Below, one piece after another: positions 9,545-18,717 of a stretch of 64,000 nucleotides of DNA. The notes beneath the pieces were generated by a model. It had not been told where the DNA came from and did no database searches. It was given only the letters and a program-made list of their open reading frames with translations. The stretch is from Alteromonas lipotrueae (lineage in GTDB: Bacteria > Pseudomonadota > Gammaproteobacteria > Enterobacterales > Alteromonadaceae). The translations under genes and the position numbers were made by a program. Each line of letters begins with the position of its first letter. The stretch's first letter is position 1. Location of the stretch: positions 62,001-126,000 of the forward strand of contig NZ_JAESDI010000014.1 of the NCBI RefSeq assembly GCF_019249215.1, given 5' to 3'.

Positions 9545-9966
9545 ATTTCTGAAACACGTTAGGGCAGAGATAAGTTTGACTTAAGTTATTTTTAAGTTTT
9601 TCTAATTTCTGAATTAACATTTACTTACAAATTGGTGCTTTACACTTAAATATCACGCCCTGCCTGCATTTGCCAAAATTCCAACGCTACTAAAGCACAA
9701 TCCAATCTGCAACTTACGTATATATTTTCAACATAAGGAACGTAACGTAATACTTAACTCGTTGATTCAATGCTTAATAGTTAATTGGTGCGTATTGGGT
9801 GTATTACCTAATGCCATGATAAAAGGCATGTGGGCCGTTGGCGAATTCGAGCATGGAGTGCTTTCGTAGGAAGTAGCGTTTGCCCTGAATGTCTATTAAT
9901 AACAACGAAGTTTCAAAAACGCTGTAAAGCGTTGAAACACGACAAGACAGACAACAGGAAATAACA
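9545..9966. other. Long leader region of the serine protease gene
   Basis: About 420 bases with no supported gene. Two hairpins stand out: a small one with arms ATGCC (9811-9815) and GGCAT (9825-9829), and a better one at 9910-9938 where GTTTCAA/ACGCT pairs with AGCGT/TGAAAC, ending 28 bases before the protease start. The rest is A+T-rich. A promoter must be here, but I see no clear consensus pair. Confidence 0.5.
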
Positions 9967-11658
9967 GTGAATATGAAACACACAAGTATATCAGCCATTG
10001 CCCTTGCAGTATCTGTAGGGTTGGTCAGTCACGCTGCAACAGCAGCAATAACAAAAAATGCGACAGCGATAAACACCACCAATGCACCAGTAAAAGTTGA
10101 AGAAAAAGCATCGCTTCAATCTTTACTCGGCAAAAGACTTGTAATAAAAGGTAAGTCTGCACAAGAAGAGCAGCGCTATATTATTAAATTCAAAGAAACA
10201 TTAACTACAGATGTCATTAGCAATGCCAGTAGCAGTAAATCTGGCTCAGCTGAGCTAGTTCAAGCCACTAAATCTACTGTAAAGCGACCTTTTGAAGTGC
10301 AATCTGCCCGCAGTGAAATACAGAAGGTGGGGGGAGATGTTCGTAAAGAGCTTGGAAAACATCGCATGATGGCGGCGTCTTTAAGCCGAAATGCCCTGAA
10401 TAAACTGCGTAACAATGCAAATGTAGAAAGTATTGAAGTAGATGTAAAACGCACACCTATGGCACAAACCACCCCTTACGGTTACACCATGGTACAAGCT
10501 AATCAGCTTTCGCAAGCAGATACTACCGCTCGACGTGTATGTGTTATCGACACGGGATACAACCTAGGGCATCCAGATTTACCTGGTACCAACGATGGTG
10601 TAACCGGCCAGGCGAATAATAGTGCCGTAGGGAATTGGTATAACGATGGTAACGGTCACGGTACTCATGTTGCCGGTACCATTGCCGCTTATGACAATAG
10701 TGAAGGGGTTGTTGGTGTTTATCCTGGCGTGAATCTACATATCGTTAAGATATTCAATGACAATGGCGATTGGACCTACGCCTCTGATCTTATTGACGCT
10801 ATTTCACAGTGTCAAAGTGCCGGGGCTAACGTGGTAAATATGAGTTTAGGCGGTGGCAGCGCTTCAACGACAGAGCAAAACGCGATGCAAGATTTCACTG
10901 ATGATGGCTTACTTCTGGTTGCCGCTGCAGGTAATGCAGGTACAAGCGCTAAGTCATATCCAGCCTCTTACGACGCAGTAATGTCGGTAGCCGCGGTTGA
11001 TTCAAACGAAAATAGAGCAAGCTACAGTCAGTACAACGACCAAGTTGAAATAGCTGCACCGGGTAGTGCTGTTTATTCAACATACCCCACCGACACATAT
11101 GCTTCTTTAAGTGGAACTTCAATGGCTACGCCTCACGTAGCGGGTGGTGCGGCCTTAGTGTGGAGTTATTTCCCTCAGTGCTCAAACACCCAAATACGTA
11201 ATGCGTTGACATCTGCTGCCGAAGATAAGGGGGCAAATGGACGTGATAACTTATATGGTTTTGGCCTTATGCAACTTGAGGATGCTTACAGCTACCTGAA
11301 TACTAACGGATGCGACGGCAGTGGCGGTTCAGATCCAGGTACCGACCCAACTGTTGAGCCGGTATCAGGTCAACTGACGGGACTATCTGCATCACAAAGT
11401 AATTGGAATCGTTATACGTGGACTATTCCTGAAGGCGTGACGACCATGACGGTACAAACGTCTGGCGGTAGTGGTGATGCAGACTTGTACATGAAGTTTG
11501 GGTCGCAGCCAGAAACCAGTGACTTTGATTGCCGCCCTTACGAGAATGGTAATAACGAAGTGTGTACGTTCCAAGCACCCGCTGCGGGTACGTGGCATAT
11601 CGGAATTCGTGCTTACTCGACTTACAGTGGCGTAACGTTATCGTATTCCTATGAATAG
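9967..11658 (+). CDS. Secreted subtilisin-like serine protease (S8) with C-terminal PPC domain
   Basis: A 563-residue exported endopeptidase. I favour the GTG at 9967 because AGGAA lies 6 bases upstream; the ATG at 9973 is the alternative. Order: signal peptide (about 1-27, cleavage near ATA-A), inhibitor I9 propeptide (YIIKFKETL, about 60-160), then the S8 catalytic domain with Asp195 (VCVIDTGYN), His231 (GHGTHVAG), the oxyanion Asn in AAAGNAG and Ser385 (GTSMATPHVAG). A Gly/Ser/Asp linker leads to a C-terminal PPC beta-sandwich (about 465-563, DADLYMKFG), usually removed on maturation. It probably digests extracellular protein. It stands alone, with a hairpin in its leader and a strong terminator after it. 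Confidence 0.95.
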   Translation: MNMKHTSISAIALAVSVGLVSHAATAAITKNATAINTTNAPVKVEEKASLQSLLGKRLVIKGKSAQEEQRYIIKFKETLTTDVISNASSSKSGSAELVQATKSTVKRPFEVQSARSEIQKVGGDVRKELGKHRMMAASLSRNALNKLRNNANVESIEVDVKRTPMAQTTPYGYTMVQANQLSQADTTARRVCVIDTGYNLGHPDLPGTNDGVTGQANNSAVGNWYNDGNGHGTHVAGTIAAYDNSEGVVGVYPGVNLHIVKIFNDNGDWTYASDLIDAISQCQSAGANVVNMSLGGGSASTTEQNAMQDFTDDGLLLVAAAGNAGTSAKSYPASYDAVMSVAAVDSNENRASYSQYNDQVEIAAPGSAVYSTYPTDTYASLSGTSMATPHVAGGAALVWSYFPQCSNTQIRNALTSAAEDKGANGRDNLYGFGLMQLEDAYSYLNTNGCDGSGGSDPGTDPTVEPVSGQLTGLSASQSNWNRYTWTIPEGVTTMTVQTSGGSGDADLYMKFGSQPETSDFDCRPYENGNNEVCTFQAPAAGTWHIGIRAYSTYSGVTLSYSYE

Positions 11659-11680
11659 TTAACCCACAAATAAAAAGCTC

Positions 11681-11720
11681 GCCCCTATTACCTTATGAAC
11701 AGGTAATAGGGGCTTTTTTG
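11681..11720 (+). terminator. Strong intrinsic terminator of the protease gene
   Basis: Twelve-base perfect arms GCCCCTATTACC (11681-11692) and GGTAATAGGGGC (11702-11713) with a 9-base loop and six T after the stem. Confidence 0.95.
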
Positions 11721-11775
11721 TATAGAAAGACAAAAATACTTTTGTAGTGAATTGTCAGCTTTGTAAAGGCTGCGT

Positions 11776-11833
11776 AAAGGTGTGAACTATAACAAGCTTT
11801 GTAGTGCCATACGGCAGTATAGTTCACGCCTTT
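11776..11833. repeat. Long inverted repeat before the DUF4397-type lipoprotein gene
   Basis: Arms AAAGGTGTGAACTATA (11776-11791) and TATAGTTCACGCCTTT (11818-11833) pair over 16 positions with a single G-T wobble. Inside the loop a second small stem, TGCC (11806-11809) with GGCA (11813-11816), extends the fold. It lies 55 bases before the next start codon and has no T-run, so it is not a terminator. It could be a leader structure, an operator or a small dispersed element. Confidence 0.65.
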
Positions 11834-11888
11834 CTGGGCAGTGTAACTCCCTTCAAACAATCACGAATTTAGTAAGGACGTTCAGTAT

Positions 11889-13265
11889 ATGCAATTTCAA
11901 TTTCCGGCTTGGTTACGAAACGTAGCTATCGGTCTGGTGGCAATTTCAGGGTTAGCTGCTTGTGGTGGCTCTGACAGCAGCTCCGATTACTCGTATGCTT
12001 ATATACAATTCTATAATGCTTCGCCAAATGGTGCGAATGTAGAAATGCGAGAAGTCGATGGAGATAGCTTTGGCTCTGCGCAATTTGGTGATACTACTGC
12101 GATGTACTCAATGGACAACGGTGAAATTGAACTTGAGTTCATTCGCACCGACTCAGATGACCAAGAAGTGCTTATCGATACTTACACCGTTAATCTTAAG
12201 AACGGTGACAAGCACCTTATCGTTATGAGTGGCGATTTTGCATCACCGATTCTCAGCGATTACAGCTATACCCGTGAAACGCTAGAAGATCACTTCAGGT
12301 TATTCGCATTGTCTGTAACCATTGATGAAGGTTCTTACGACTTTTATTTAGCTGAGTCTGGCGACCCGTTTGAAGCTGCAAACTTCTTAGGTACGGTAAC
12401 TGCATCTGAAATGATTGAGTTTGACTACTGGGATCCAGATGACGACAGCGACTACTTTGATGAAGATGAGTACACCATTTATTTAACCGAGCCAGGAAGC
12501 ACTGAGGTGCTATTTGAATCACAGACACTAGACTTTGCGTACGAAACTGAATATCTACTCACAATGCGTGATGTAAGTGGCGCAATCCAGTCAGGTTTGG
12601 TTGTAGATACTATCTTGAATTCATCATCAGTGACAGCGTTAACCGACGTTGAAGCAGATTCACAGTACCGTATTTATAACTCGACAAATATTACCACTGC
12701 ACTTGATGTGACCTTTGGTGGTAACACTGATGAAGAGGATGTTGCTTTTTCTCTGGATGCGGGGGAATTATCTGAATTCACTGAGATTGGGTATGGCGAT
12801 TACCGCGTAACAGTAACGGATACATCTGGTGAGGCCACAACGCTAAGTAATAAGCTTATCACCTTGAACCAAGGTGAAAGTAAAGCAATTCTAATCTACG
12901 AAAAAGCGGGTGCACTTGGCGCGGTAACATTCGTAGAAAGTGGGCTGCCTCAAGCGTACGATAAAACAGTAAACTTCATTAACTTGGTTGAAGACTTTGA
13001 TGATGTGGACTTCTATCTAGTGCGTAACGATGAAACTATCGATACCGCAGAATACGACCTGCAAAATCTAGAGTTTGGCGAAACGGACAGTGAAGTATTA
13101 CCGTCTGATTACTACGAAATCATTGCCGTTTACGAAGATGATAATGAAGAACAAATTCTGCTAGATCGTACAGCCTTGTTCGGATTTAACGAAGAAGAGA
13201 ACTATATTGTTACGGTAGAACCAGCAGATACCGCAACTGGCTATGAAATTAACATTTTGTATTAA
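11889..13265 (+). CDS. DUF4397-type domain lipoprotein
   Basis: A 458-residue predicted lipoprotein. The signal peptide ends in a lipobox GLAAC (Cys about 26), followed by a GGSDSSSD spacer. The mature protein is very acidic (many Asp and Glu) and built of repeated Ig-like beta domains beginning YIQFYNASPNGANVEM, which resembles DUF4397, a family of extracytoplasmic adhesin-like repeats without known function. Related units seem to recur near residues 255 (YRIYNSTNITTALDVTF) and 360. It is probably anchored in the outer membrane. Neighbours give no functional link. A terminator follows. Confidence 0.75.
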   Translation: MQFQFPAWLRNVAIGLVAISGLAACGGSDSSSDYSYAYIQFYNASPNGANVEMREVDGDSFGSAQFGDTTAMYSMDNGEIELEFIRTDSDDQEVLIDTYTVNLKNGDKHLIVMSGDFASPILSDYSYTRETLEDHFRLFALSVTIDEGSYDFYLAESGDPFEAANFLGTVTASEMIEFDYWDPDDDSDYFDEDEYTIYLTEPGSTEVLFESQTLDFAYETEYLLTMRDVSGAIQSGLVVDTILNSSSVTALTDVEADSQYRIYNSTNITTALDVTFGGNTDEEDVAFSLDAGELSEFTEIGYGDYRVTVTDTSGEATTLSNKLITLNQGESKAILIYEKAGALGAVTFVESGLPQAYDKTVNFINLVEDFDDVDFYLVRNDETIDTAEYDLQNLEFGETDSEVLPSDYYEIIAVYEDDNEEQILLDRTALFGFNEEENYIVTVEPADTATGYEINILY

Positions 13266-13338
13266 TCACTTATGTGCAAACAATACTAATTGTTAATGCT
13301 GGTCTGCTTTAAATACCGAGAGTTTCAGTTACCTTTAG

Positions 13339-13373
13339 AAAAGACTATTACTTTCCCGTAATGGTCTTTTTTG
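13339..13373 (+). terminator. Intrinsic terminator of the DUF4397-type gene
   Basis: Thirteen-base arms AAAAGACTATTAC (13339-13351) and GTAATGGTCTTTT (13358-13370) with one T-G pair, followed by T. It lies 36 bases before the histidine kinase gene, so that gene needs its own promoter or read-through. Confidence 0.88.
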
Positions 13374-13408
13374 TCTCTAGGGCTTTTTAAGGGAGGGCTG
13401 AAAACCTC

Positions 13409-15496
13409 ATGAGTGTAATTAAAGATCTTCACAAAATTACCACTGATGGTGCTTTGTCTTTCAGTGAAAAAGTGGCTCGATTACTCGAAATTGGCACTGA
13501 AGTTTTAGGCCTCGAAACCGGCATTGTTAGCTACGTGCATAACGGGACCTATACGGTGGTGCAGGCTATTTCTCCATTAAATGAAATTGTAAGCGGCGCT
13601 GAATTTCCGTTATCTAATACCTATTGTGCTGATACTGTAAATGCAAATGGTATCGTGGCCTACAACGACGTTGACGTTATGCCAGGCAATAGACATCCGT
13701 GCTATTCCCTCTACACATTAAAAAGCTACTTAGCCACCCCTATACATGTGAATGCTGCCTTATATGGCACACTGAACTTTTCTTCCACTACGTCGAAGAC
13801 CGATGGGTTCACCGCTGTAGATTATGATTATTTGCTGTTACTTGCCGACTGGATAGGGGCAGAGGTGACACGTGAAGAAGCGTTAAGCGAAATCATTTCT
13901 CAGAAAGACGCATTAGAAGAACAAAACGCACTGCTTAATCAAATTACTGAATTGGCGGGGGTAGGTACGTGGGAGCTCGATTTAGAGACAGGTGCACTTA
14001 CGTGGTCAGCGTCTTTGAAGCGCATGTTTCAAATCAACGACAAACAAGAAGTCACACCAGCACATGCACTTAAGTTTGTGGCAAATACAAAAGTGCGAAA
14101 TGTCTACGAATCTAAAATGGAGGAAATTGCCAGAACCGGGAGCGACTGGGCTTACGAGTTCGAAATTATTACCGATGGCGGAGAAAAGCGGTGGTTAGAA
14201 AGTCGAGCACACCCCATCATGAAAAATGGAACCTGCCTTAAAATCATTGGCGCGACCCGAGATATAACTGAGCGTTTTAACACCACCCAATCTTTGAAAC
14301 AAAAAACCGCTATTGCAGAACAAGCACTAAAAGCACGTAGTGAGTTTCTTGCGAACATGAGTCATGAAATACGAACCCCTATTCATGGTGTACAAGGCAT
14401 GCTCGAAACCCTTTGCAGCACGTCTCTTAATGAAAAACAGAAAGAATATACACATGTCGCAATGCGTAGCTCGGAATCGTTGCTCAACATCGTGAATGAT
14501 ATTTTAGATTTTTCAAAAATTGATTCAGGCCATATGACCTATGATGTTGAGCCTGTAAACTTGAAAGAATTAATTGAGCAACAAGTTCCCATGTTTAGCC
14601 GCTTAGCCGATAAAAAGGGGATTGAATTTATCACCGAAACGGCGGCTGTTTCAGATACATTATTTCTCGCTGATTCATTAAGGCTAAGTCAGATACTGAT
14701 GAACCTTTTGAATAATGCGGTGAAGTTCACTGAGAAAGGGTCAATTAAAATTAGTACGCGATGTACTAAGTATGGTGTGGGGCGCTTTAAGGTTAAGCTA
14801 ATCGTTACCGATACGGGTATTGGTATTAGCGATGAACAGCAAAAAGTTATCTTTTCGCCATTCCTTCAGGCTGAAGAGTCGACACAGCGACGCTTTGGCG
14901 GCACAGGTTTAGGCTTGGCCATTGTGAATAATATTGTTGAGCATTATGACGGCAATGTAGAAGTATCAAGCGCGCTTGGGGAAGGGGCGCGATTTATCGT
15001 TACCATGACTCTCGATTGTGCAAATGCCGGCGTGTTGAAAGAAAAGACTATCGCAGCAAACAAGGCAAAGCCGCTTTGCAAAAAAGTGTTGTCAGAATCA
15101 CGAGTGTTAGTCGTGGAAGATAACGAAATAAATCAGATAGTCATTAAAGAGCAATTAAAAGAAATTGGCGTGTCGGTAGAGCTAGCCAACAATGGTGCCT
15201 TAGGCCTAGCAAAGGTGAAAAGTGCGATAGCGCGGAAGAAGCCATACGATCTTATCTTCATGGATTGCCACATGCCGGTGATGGATGGGCTAGCTGCCAC
15301 GAAAGAAATAAGGGCGCTAGGTGAAACAGTCCCTATCATTGCACTTACTGCAAACGCGATGAGTGGCGAAAAAGAAAAGTGTTTGAGAGCAGGAATGGAT
15401 GACTTTATATCGAAACCTGCAGGCGTTACGCGGCTAGGTGACTGTATTAACTACCACTTGTCTCATAAACAGGAGAGGTTCAGAAATCCTGCTTGA
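13409..15496 (+). CDS. GAF-PAS hybrid sensor histidine kinase with receiver domain
   Basis: A 695-residue signalling protein with no membrane segment, so probably a cytoplasmic sensor. Domains in order: GAF (about 1-160), short coiled linker, PAS with PAC tail (about 175-290, VGTWELDLETG and IIGATRDITE), HisKA dimerisation/phosphoacceptor domain (FLANMSHEIRTP, His319), HATPase (N box NLLNNAVKF, G1 DTGIGI, G2 GGTGLGLAI) and a C-terminal receiver (VLVVEDNEINQ, phospho-acceptor Asp619 in FMDCHMPVMDG, Lys in ISKP). All catalytic residues are present. No Hpt or output regulator is adjacent, so partners lie elsewhere. The signal is unknown. It sits directly upstream of the spc operon, where the S10 operon is often found. 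Confidence 0.93.
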   Translation: MSVIKDLHKITTDGALSFSEKVARLLEIGTEVLGLETGIVSYVHNGTYTVVQAISPLNEIVSGAEFPLSNTYCADTVNANGIVAYNDVDVMPGNRHPCYSLYTLKSYLATPIHVNAALYGTLNFSSTTSKTDGFTAVDYDYLLLLADWIGAEVTREEALSEIISQKDALEEQNALLNQITELAGVGTWELDLETGALTWSASLKRMFQINDKQEVTPAHALKFVANTKVRNVYESKMEEIARTGSDWAYEFEIITDGGEKRWLESRAHPIMKNGTCLKIIGATRDITERFNTTQSLKQKTAIAEQALKARSEFLANMSHEIRTPIHGVQGMLETLCSTSLNEKQKEYTHVAMRSSESLLNIVNDILDFSKIDSGHMTYDVEPVNLKELIEQQVPMFSRLADKKGIEFITETAAVSDTLFLADSLRLSQILMNLLNNAVKFTEKGSIKISTRCTKYGVGRFKVKLIVTDTGIGISDEQQKVIFSPFLQAEESTQRRFGGTGLGLAIVNNIVEHYDGNVEVSSALGEGARFIVTMTLDCANAGVLKEKTIAANKAKPLCKKVLSESRVLVVEDNEINQIVIKEQLKEIGVSVELANNGALGLAKVKSAIARKKPYDLIFMDCHMPVMDGLAATKEIRALGETVPIIALTANAMSGEKEKCLRAGMDDFISKPAGVTRLGDCINYHLSHKQERFRNPA

Positions 15497-15513
15497 TAGC
15501 CAACATTTGGTTA

Positions 15514-15541
15514 TCAGCCCCGACAATGCTGAGGCTTTTTT
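15514..15541 (+). terminator. Weak terminator after the histidine kinase gene
   Basis: TCAGC (15514-15518) can pair with GCTGA (15528-15532), or AGCC with GGCT just after, followed by a T-run (15536-15541). The stem is short, but it lies 17 bases after the stop and before the ribosomal promoters. Confidence 0.45.
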
Positions 15542-15561
15542 ATGTGTACCTATAAAACCAC

Positions 15562-15590
15562 AAGACAAACGATAAAATTCTGAGTATAAT
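15562..15590 (+). promoter_or_regulatory. Sigma-70 promoter P1 of the spc operon
   Basis: AAGACA (15562-15567), a 17-base spacer and a perfect TATAAT (15585-15590). The -35 matches 4 of 6 consensus bases. It lies 230 bases before rplN and implies a long leader, in which GCGCAC (15591-15596) can pair with GTGCGC (15615-15620). Confidence 0.65.
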
Positions 15591-15706
15591 GCGCACAAGT
15601 TTCCGGCACATTTCGTGCGCCCCTCGCGCTTTTCATAAGCGATTTACTCAAATTCCCCATCGATTAAAAATAATCCAATTTAACGCTATCTCTAGCTCAA
15701 AATTTC

Positions 15707-15715
15707 TGTTATAGT
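15707..15715 (+). promoter_or_regulatory. Extended -10 promoter P2 of the spc operon
   Basis: TGTTATAGT is an extended -10 element (TGnTATAGT). It is followed by a G/C-rich start region (CGCGCCC), a discriminator style common for ribosomal promoters. No good -35 is visible 17 bases upstream. It lies about 105 bases before rplN. Confidence 0.5.
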
Positions 15716-15819
15716 TTCGCGCCCTTTTTATGGGGGTATGTATATAAATTCAACAATGTTTGTTGGGTTTAGCAGCAATAACGACTCGGCAGAGTCTCAT
15801 AATAGAGCGGAGCACTAAC

Positions 15820-16188
15820 ATGATCCAAATGCAAACTAACCTGGACGTTGCAGATAACAGCGGCGCTCGCAGGGTTCAGTGTATTAAGGTTCTTGGTGGC
15901 TCGCATCGCCGTTATGCAGGTATCGGTGACATCATCAAAGTTACTGTGAAGGAAGCAATTCCTCGCGGTAAAGTTAAAAAAGGTGACGTACTGAATGCAG
16001 TGGTGGTGCGTACTAGAAAAGGCGTTCGTCGTGCAGATGGTTCATCCATTCGTTTTGACGGCAACGCAGCTGTTTTGCTTAACGCAAACAAGCAACCAAT
16101 TGGTACGCGTATCTTTGGACCGGTAACCCGTGAGTTGAGAAGTGAAAACTTCATGAAAATCATCTCATTGGCCCCAGAGGTACTATAA
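15820..16188 (+). CDS. rplN: 50S ribosomal protein L14
   Basis: 122 residues starting [20 protein letters not shown], the standard L14 start, so the ATG at 15820 is chosen over upstream in-frame codons; AGCGGAG precedes it. L14 binds 23S rRNA at the subunit interface (bridge B8). It is the first gene of the spc operon here. The region immediately upstream contains no rpsQ or rpmC, unlike the usual contiguous S10-spc layout. Confidence 0.98.
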   Translation: MIQMQTNLDVADNSGARRVQCIKVLGGSHRRYAGIGDIIKVTVKEAIPRGKVKKGDVLNAVVVRTRKGVRRADGSSIRFDGNAAVLLNANKQPIGTRIFGPVTRELRSENFMKIISLAPEVL

Positions 16189-16200
16189 GGAGTCACGATA

Positions 16201-16515
16201 ATGGCTAATAAAATTCGTCGTGATGATGAAGTAGTCGTATTAGCGGGTAAAGACAAAGGCAAACAAGGCAAAGTCCTTAAAGTGCTTATTGCTGATAACC
16301 GTGTAATTATAGAAGGTGTTAATCTTATCAAGAAGCACACTAAGCCAAACCCACAATTGGGTGTAGCTGGTGGGATTGTTGAGAAAGAAGCTTCTATTCA
16401 CGTTTCTAATGTTGCGATTGTTAACCCGGCAACGGGCAAAGCAGATCGCGTTGGTTTCCGTTTCGAAGATGAGAAGAAAGTTCGTTTCTTCAAATCTAAC
16501 GGCGAACTTGTTTAA
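16201..16515 (+). CDS. rplX: 50S ribosomal protein L24
   Basis: 104 residues with the KOW motif ([17 protein letters not shown]) near the N-terminus and the conserved [14 protein letters not shown]24 starts 50S assembly by binding the 5' domain of 23S rRNA. It lies 12 bases after rplN with AAGGAG as ribosome-binding site. Confidence 0.98.
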   Translation: MANKIRRDDEVVVLAGKDKGKQGKVLKVLIADNRVIIEGVNLIKKHTKPNPQLGVAGGIVEKEASIHVSNVAIVNPATGKADRVGFRFEDEKKVRFFKSNGELV

Positions 16516-16532
16516 TTATATTGGAGAGTACG

Positions 16533-17072
16533 ATGGCGAAACTGCATGATTTCTATAAAGAAACAGTAGTAGCTGAACTTGCTAAGCAGTTCGGGTACAA
16601 AAGCGTCATGCAAGTCCCTCGGATTGAAAAAATCACTCTAAACATGGGTTTAGGTGAAGCAATTGCTGACAAGAAGGTGCTTGAGAATGCTCAAGCTGAC
16701 ATGGCGGCTATCGCCGGTCAGAAGCCGATTGTTACAGTTGCTAGAAGATCAGTAGCGGGCTTTAAAATCCGTGAAGGTTATCCGATTGGCTGTAAAGTAA
16801 CCTTACGCGGCGAGCGTATGTGGGAATTCCTTGAGCGTTTGATTTCAATCGCTATCCCACGTGTTCGCGACTTCCGTGGTTTGAACCCTAAGTCATTCGA
16901 CGGTCGTGGTAACTACAGCATGGGCGTGCGTGAGCAAATCATTTTCCCTGAAATCGATTTCGATAAAGTGGATAAAGTTCGTGGTATGGATATTACTATC
17001 ACTACCAGTGCGGACTCAAATGAAGAAGCACGTGCTCTGCTGGACGCGTTCAACTTCCCATTTAAAAAGTAG
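16533..17072 (+). CDS. rplE: 50S ribosomal protein L5
   Basis: 179 residues from the ATG at 16533 ([13 protein letters not shown]), preceded by TTGGAGAG. A TTG-type start 12 bases earlier is possible but breaks the family alignment. L5 binds 5S rRNA and the P-site t[22 protein letters not shown] and RDFRGLN are conserved. The rplX-rplE junction closely resembles E. coli, where S8 binds to repress the operon. A similar S8 site here is likely but not demonstrated. Confidence 0.98.
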   Translation: MAKLHDFYKETVVAELAKQFGYKSVMQVPRIEKITLNMGLGEAIADKKVLENAQADMAAIAGQKPIVTVARRSVAGFKIREGYPIGCKVTLRGERMWEFLERLISIAIPRVRDFRGLNPKSFDGRGNYSMGVREQIIFPEIDFDKVDKVRGMDITITTSADSNEEARALLDAFNFPFKK

Positions 17073-17083
17073 GGTGTAGGGTT

Positions 17084-17389
17084 ATGGCAAAAGAATCAAT
17101 GAAGGCCCGTGAATTAAAGCGCGCTAAGCTAGTAGCTAAGTACGCAGAAAAACGTGCCGCACTTAAAGCGACTATCAGCGATGTTAACGTATCTGAAGAA
17201 GAGCGTTGGGACGCTGTTCTTAAGCTACAACAACTGCCACGTGACTCAAGTTCTTCACGTCAGCGTAACCGCTGCCGCGTAACTGGTCGTCCACATGGTT
17301 ACCTTCGCAAATTCGGTCTTAGCCGTATCAAACTGCGTGAAGCAGCGATGCGCGGCGAAGTCCCTGGCCTTAAAAAAGCCAGCTGGTAA
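17084..17389 (+). CDS. rpsN: 30S ribosomal protein S14
   Basis: 101 residues, the long zinc-free form of S14 (no CxxC pair) with [23 protein letters not shown] C-terminal motif that binds the 16S rRNA head. It lies 11 bases after rplE. No sign of a second, zinc-independent paralogue in this window. Confidence 0.98.
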   Translation: MAKESMKARELKRAKLVAKYAEKRAALKATISDVNVSEEERWDAVLKLQQLPRDSSSSRQRNRCRVTGRPHGYLRKFGLSRIKLREAAMRGEVPGLKKASW

Positions 17390-17402
17390 GGAGTAGCTGA
17401 TA

Positions 17403-17795
17403 ATGAGCATGCAAGATCCTATCGCGGATATGTTTACCCGCATCCGTAACGGCCAAATGGCAGAAAAAGTTTCTGTAGTTATGCCTTCTTCTAAACTTCG
17501 CGTAGCAATTTGTGAAGTATTAAAGTCTGAAGGTTATATTACTGACTTCGCTGCATCTGGTGACGTTAAGCCTGTTTTAGAAGTTACGCTTAAGTACTTC
17601 GAAGGCAAGCAAGTAATTGACACTATTGAGCGTGTAAGCCGCCCAGGTCTGCGAATCTATAAGAAAAAAGATGAGCTTCCTAAAGTAATGGGTGGATTGG
17701 GTGTCGCGATCGTGTCGACTTCTAAAGGTGTGATGACTGACCGTGCAGCGCGTAACGCTGGCATGGGCGGTGAGATCATCGGTTATGTAGCATAA
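17403..17795 (+). CDS. rpsH: 30S ribosomal protein S8
   Basis: 130 residues beginning [18 protein letters not shown] with the C-terminal [19 protein letters not shown] signature. S8 binds helix 21 of 16S rRNA and, in enterobacteria, represses the spc operon at the rplE start. Spacing of 13 bases after rpsN, with GGAG as ribosome-binding site. Confidence 0.98.
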   Translation: MSMQDPIADMFTRIRNGQMAEKVSVVMPSSKLRVAICEVLKSEGYITDFAASGDVKPVLEVTLKYFEGKQVIDTIERVSRPGLRIYKKKDELPKVMGGLGVAIVSTSKGVMTDRAARNAGMGGEIIGYVA

Positions 17796-17808
17796 CGGAG
17801 GAGTTGAA

Positions 17809-18342
17809 ATGTCACGAGTAGCAAAAGCCCCAGTAGACTTGGTTTCAGGTGTAGATATTTCTATCGCTGGCCAAGAAATTACCGCAAAAGGTAGTAAAGG
17901 CACTTTGACCCGCGTTTTTAACGACGCTGTAGAAGTTGTACAAGAAGAAAACCAACTGAAAGCACTTCCTCGTGAAGGTTTCGCTGACAGCTGGGCGCAA
18001 GCAGGTACTGCTCGCTCTCTTCTTAACGCAATGGTTCAAGGTGTTTCACAAGGTTTTGAGAAAAAGCTTCAGTTAAATGGTGTTGGTTACCGTGCGCAAG
18101 CACAAGGTAGCAAACTAAACCTGACGCTTGGTTTCTCTCACCCAGTAGTATACGAGATGCCTGAAGGCATTACCGTTGAAACGCCTACGCAAACTGAAAT
18201 CGTCGTGAAAGGCGCCGATAAGCAGGTTGTAGGACAGGTTGCGGCGAACATTCGCGCTTACCGTCCACCAGAGCCTTACAAAGGCAAAGGTGTACGTTAC
18301 GCTGACGAACATGTACGTCGTAAAGAAGCTAAGAAAAAGTAG
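17809..18342 (+). CDS. rplF: 50S ribosomal protein L6
   Basis: 177 residues with two repeated L6 domains and the C-terminal [20 protein letters not shown] signature. L6 binds 23S rRNA near the sarcin-ricin loop and factor site. Preceded by GGAGG and 13 bases from rpsH. Confidence 0.98.
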   Translation: MSRVAKAPVDLVSGVDISIAGQEITAKGSKGTLTRVFNDAVEVVQEENQLKALPREGFADSWAQAGTARSLLNAMVQGVSQGFEKKLQLNGVGYRAQAQGSKLNLTLGFSHPVVYEMPEGITVETPTQTEIVVKGADKQVVGQVAANIRAYRPPEPYKGKGVRYADEHVRRKEAKKK

Positions 18343-18354
18343 GTGGGTGATACG

Positions 18355-18708
18355 ATGGATAAGAAAACAGCTCGCATTCGTCGCGCTACACGCGCACGAG
18401 CAAAAATTCGTGAACTGGCCGCGCATCGCTTGGTAATTAACCGTACACCTCGCCACATCTATGCTCAGTTAATCGCTCCTAGCGGTTCTGAAGTATTAGC
18501 AGCGGCTTCTACTGTAGATAAAGAACTTGCAAAAGATCTTAAGTCAACAGGTAACGCTGAAGCAGCGGCGATAGTCGGTAAAGCAATTGCAGAACGCGCT
18601 AAAGAGAAAGGCATTGAAAAAGTGGCTTTCGATCGTAGTGGTTTTAAATACCACGGTCGCGTTAAGGCATTAGCTGATGCAGCTCGCGAAGCTGGCCTTC
18701 AGTTCTAG
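18355..18708 (+). CDS. rplR: 50S ribosomal protein L18
   Basis: 117 residues from the ATG at 18355 ([15 protein letters not shown]), chosen because it aligns with the family and has AGGTGGG upstream; the in-frame GTG at 18343 would add four residues. L18 carries 5S rRNA into the 50S subunit together with L5. [19 protein letters not shown] is the conserved C-terminus. Confidence 0.98.
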   Translation: MDKKTARIRRATRARAKIRELAAHRLVINRTPRHIYAQLIAPSGSEVLAAASTVDKELAKDLKSTGNAEAAAIVGKAIAERAKEKGIEKVAFDRSGFKYHGRVKALADAAREAGLQF

Positions 18709-18717
18709 GAGTTTATA

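Noticed and set aside
9816..9869. 17-codon open frame (MIKGMWAVGEF...) in the protease leader as a possible leader peptide
   Set aside because: No good ribosome-binding site, no regulatory amino-acid run and no coupling to a terminator. Not supportable.
15912..16340. 142-codon open frame on the minus strand opposite rplN-rplX
   Set aside because: It is antisense to two certain ribosomal protein genes, with no family match and no ribosome-binding site. It is a shadow of their codon bias.
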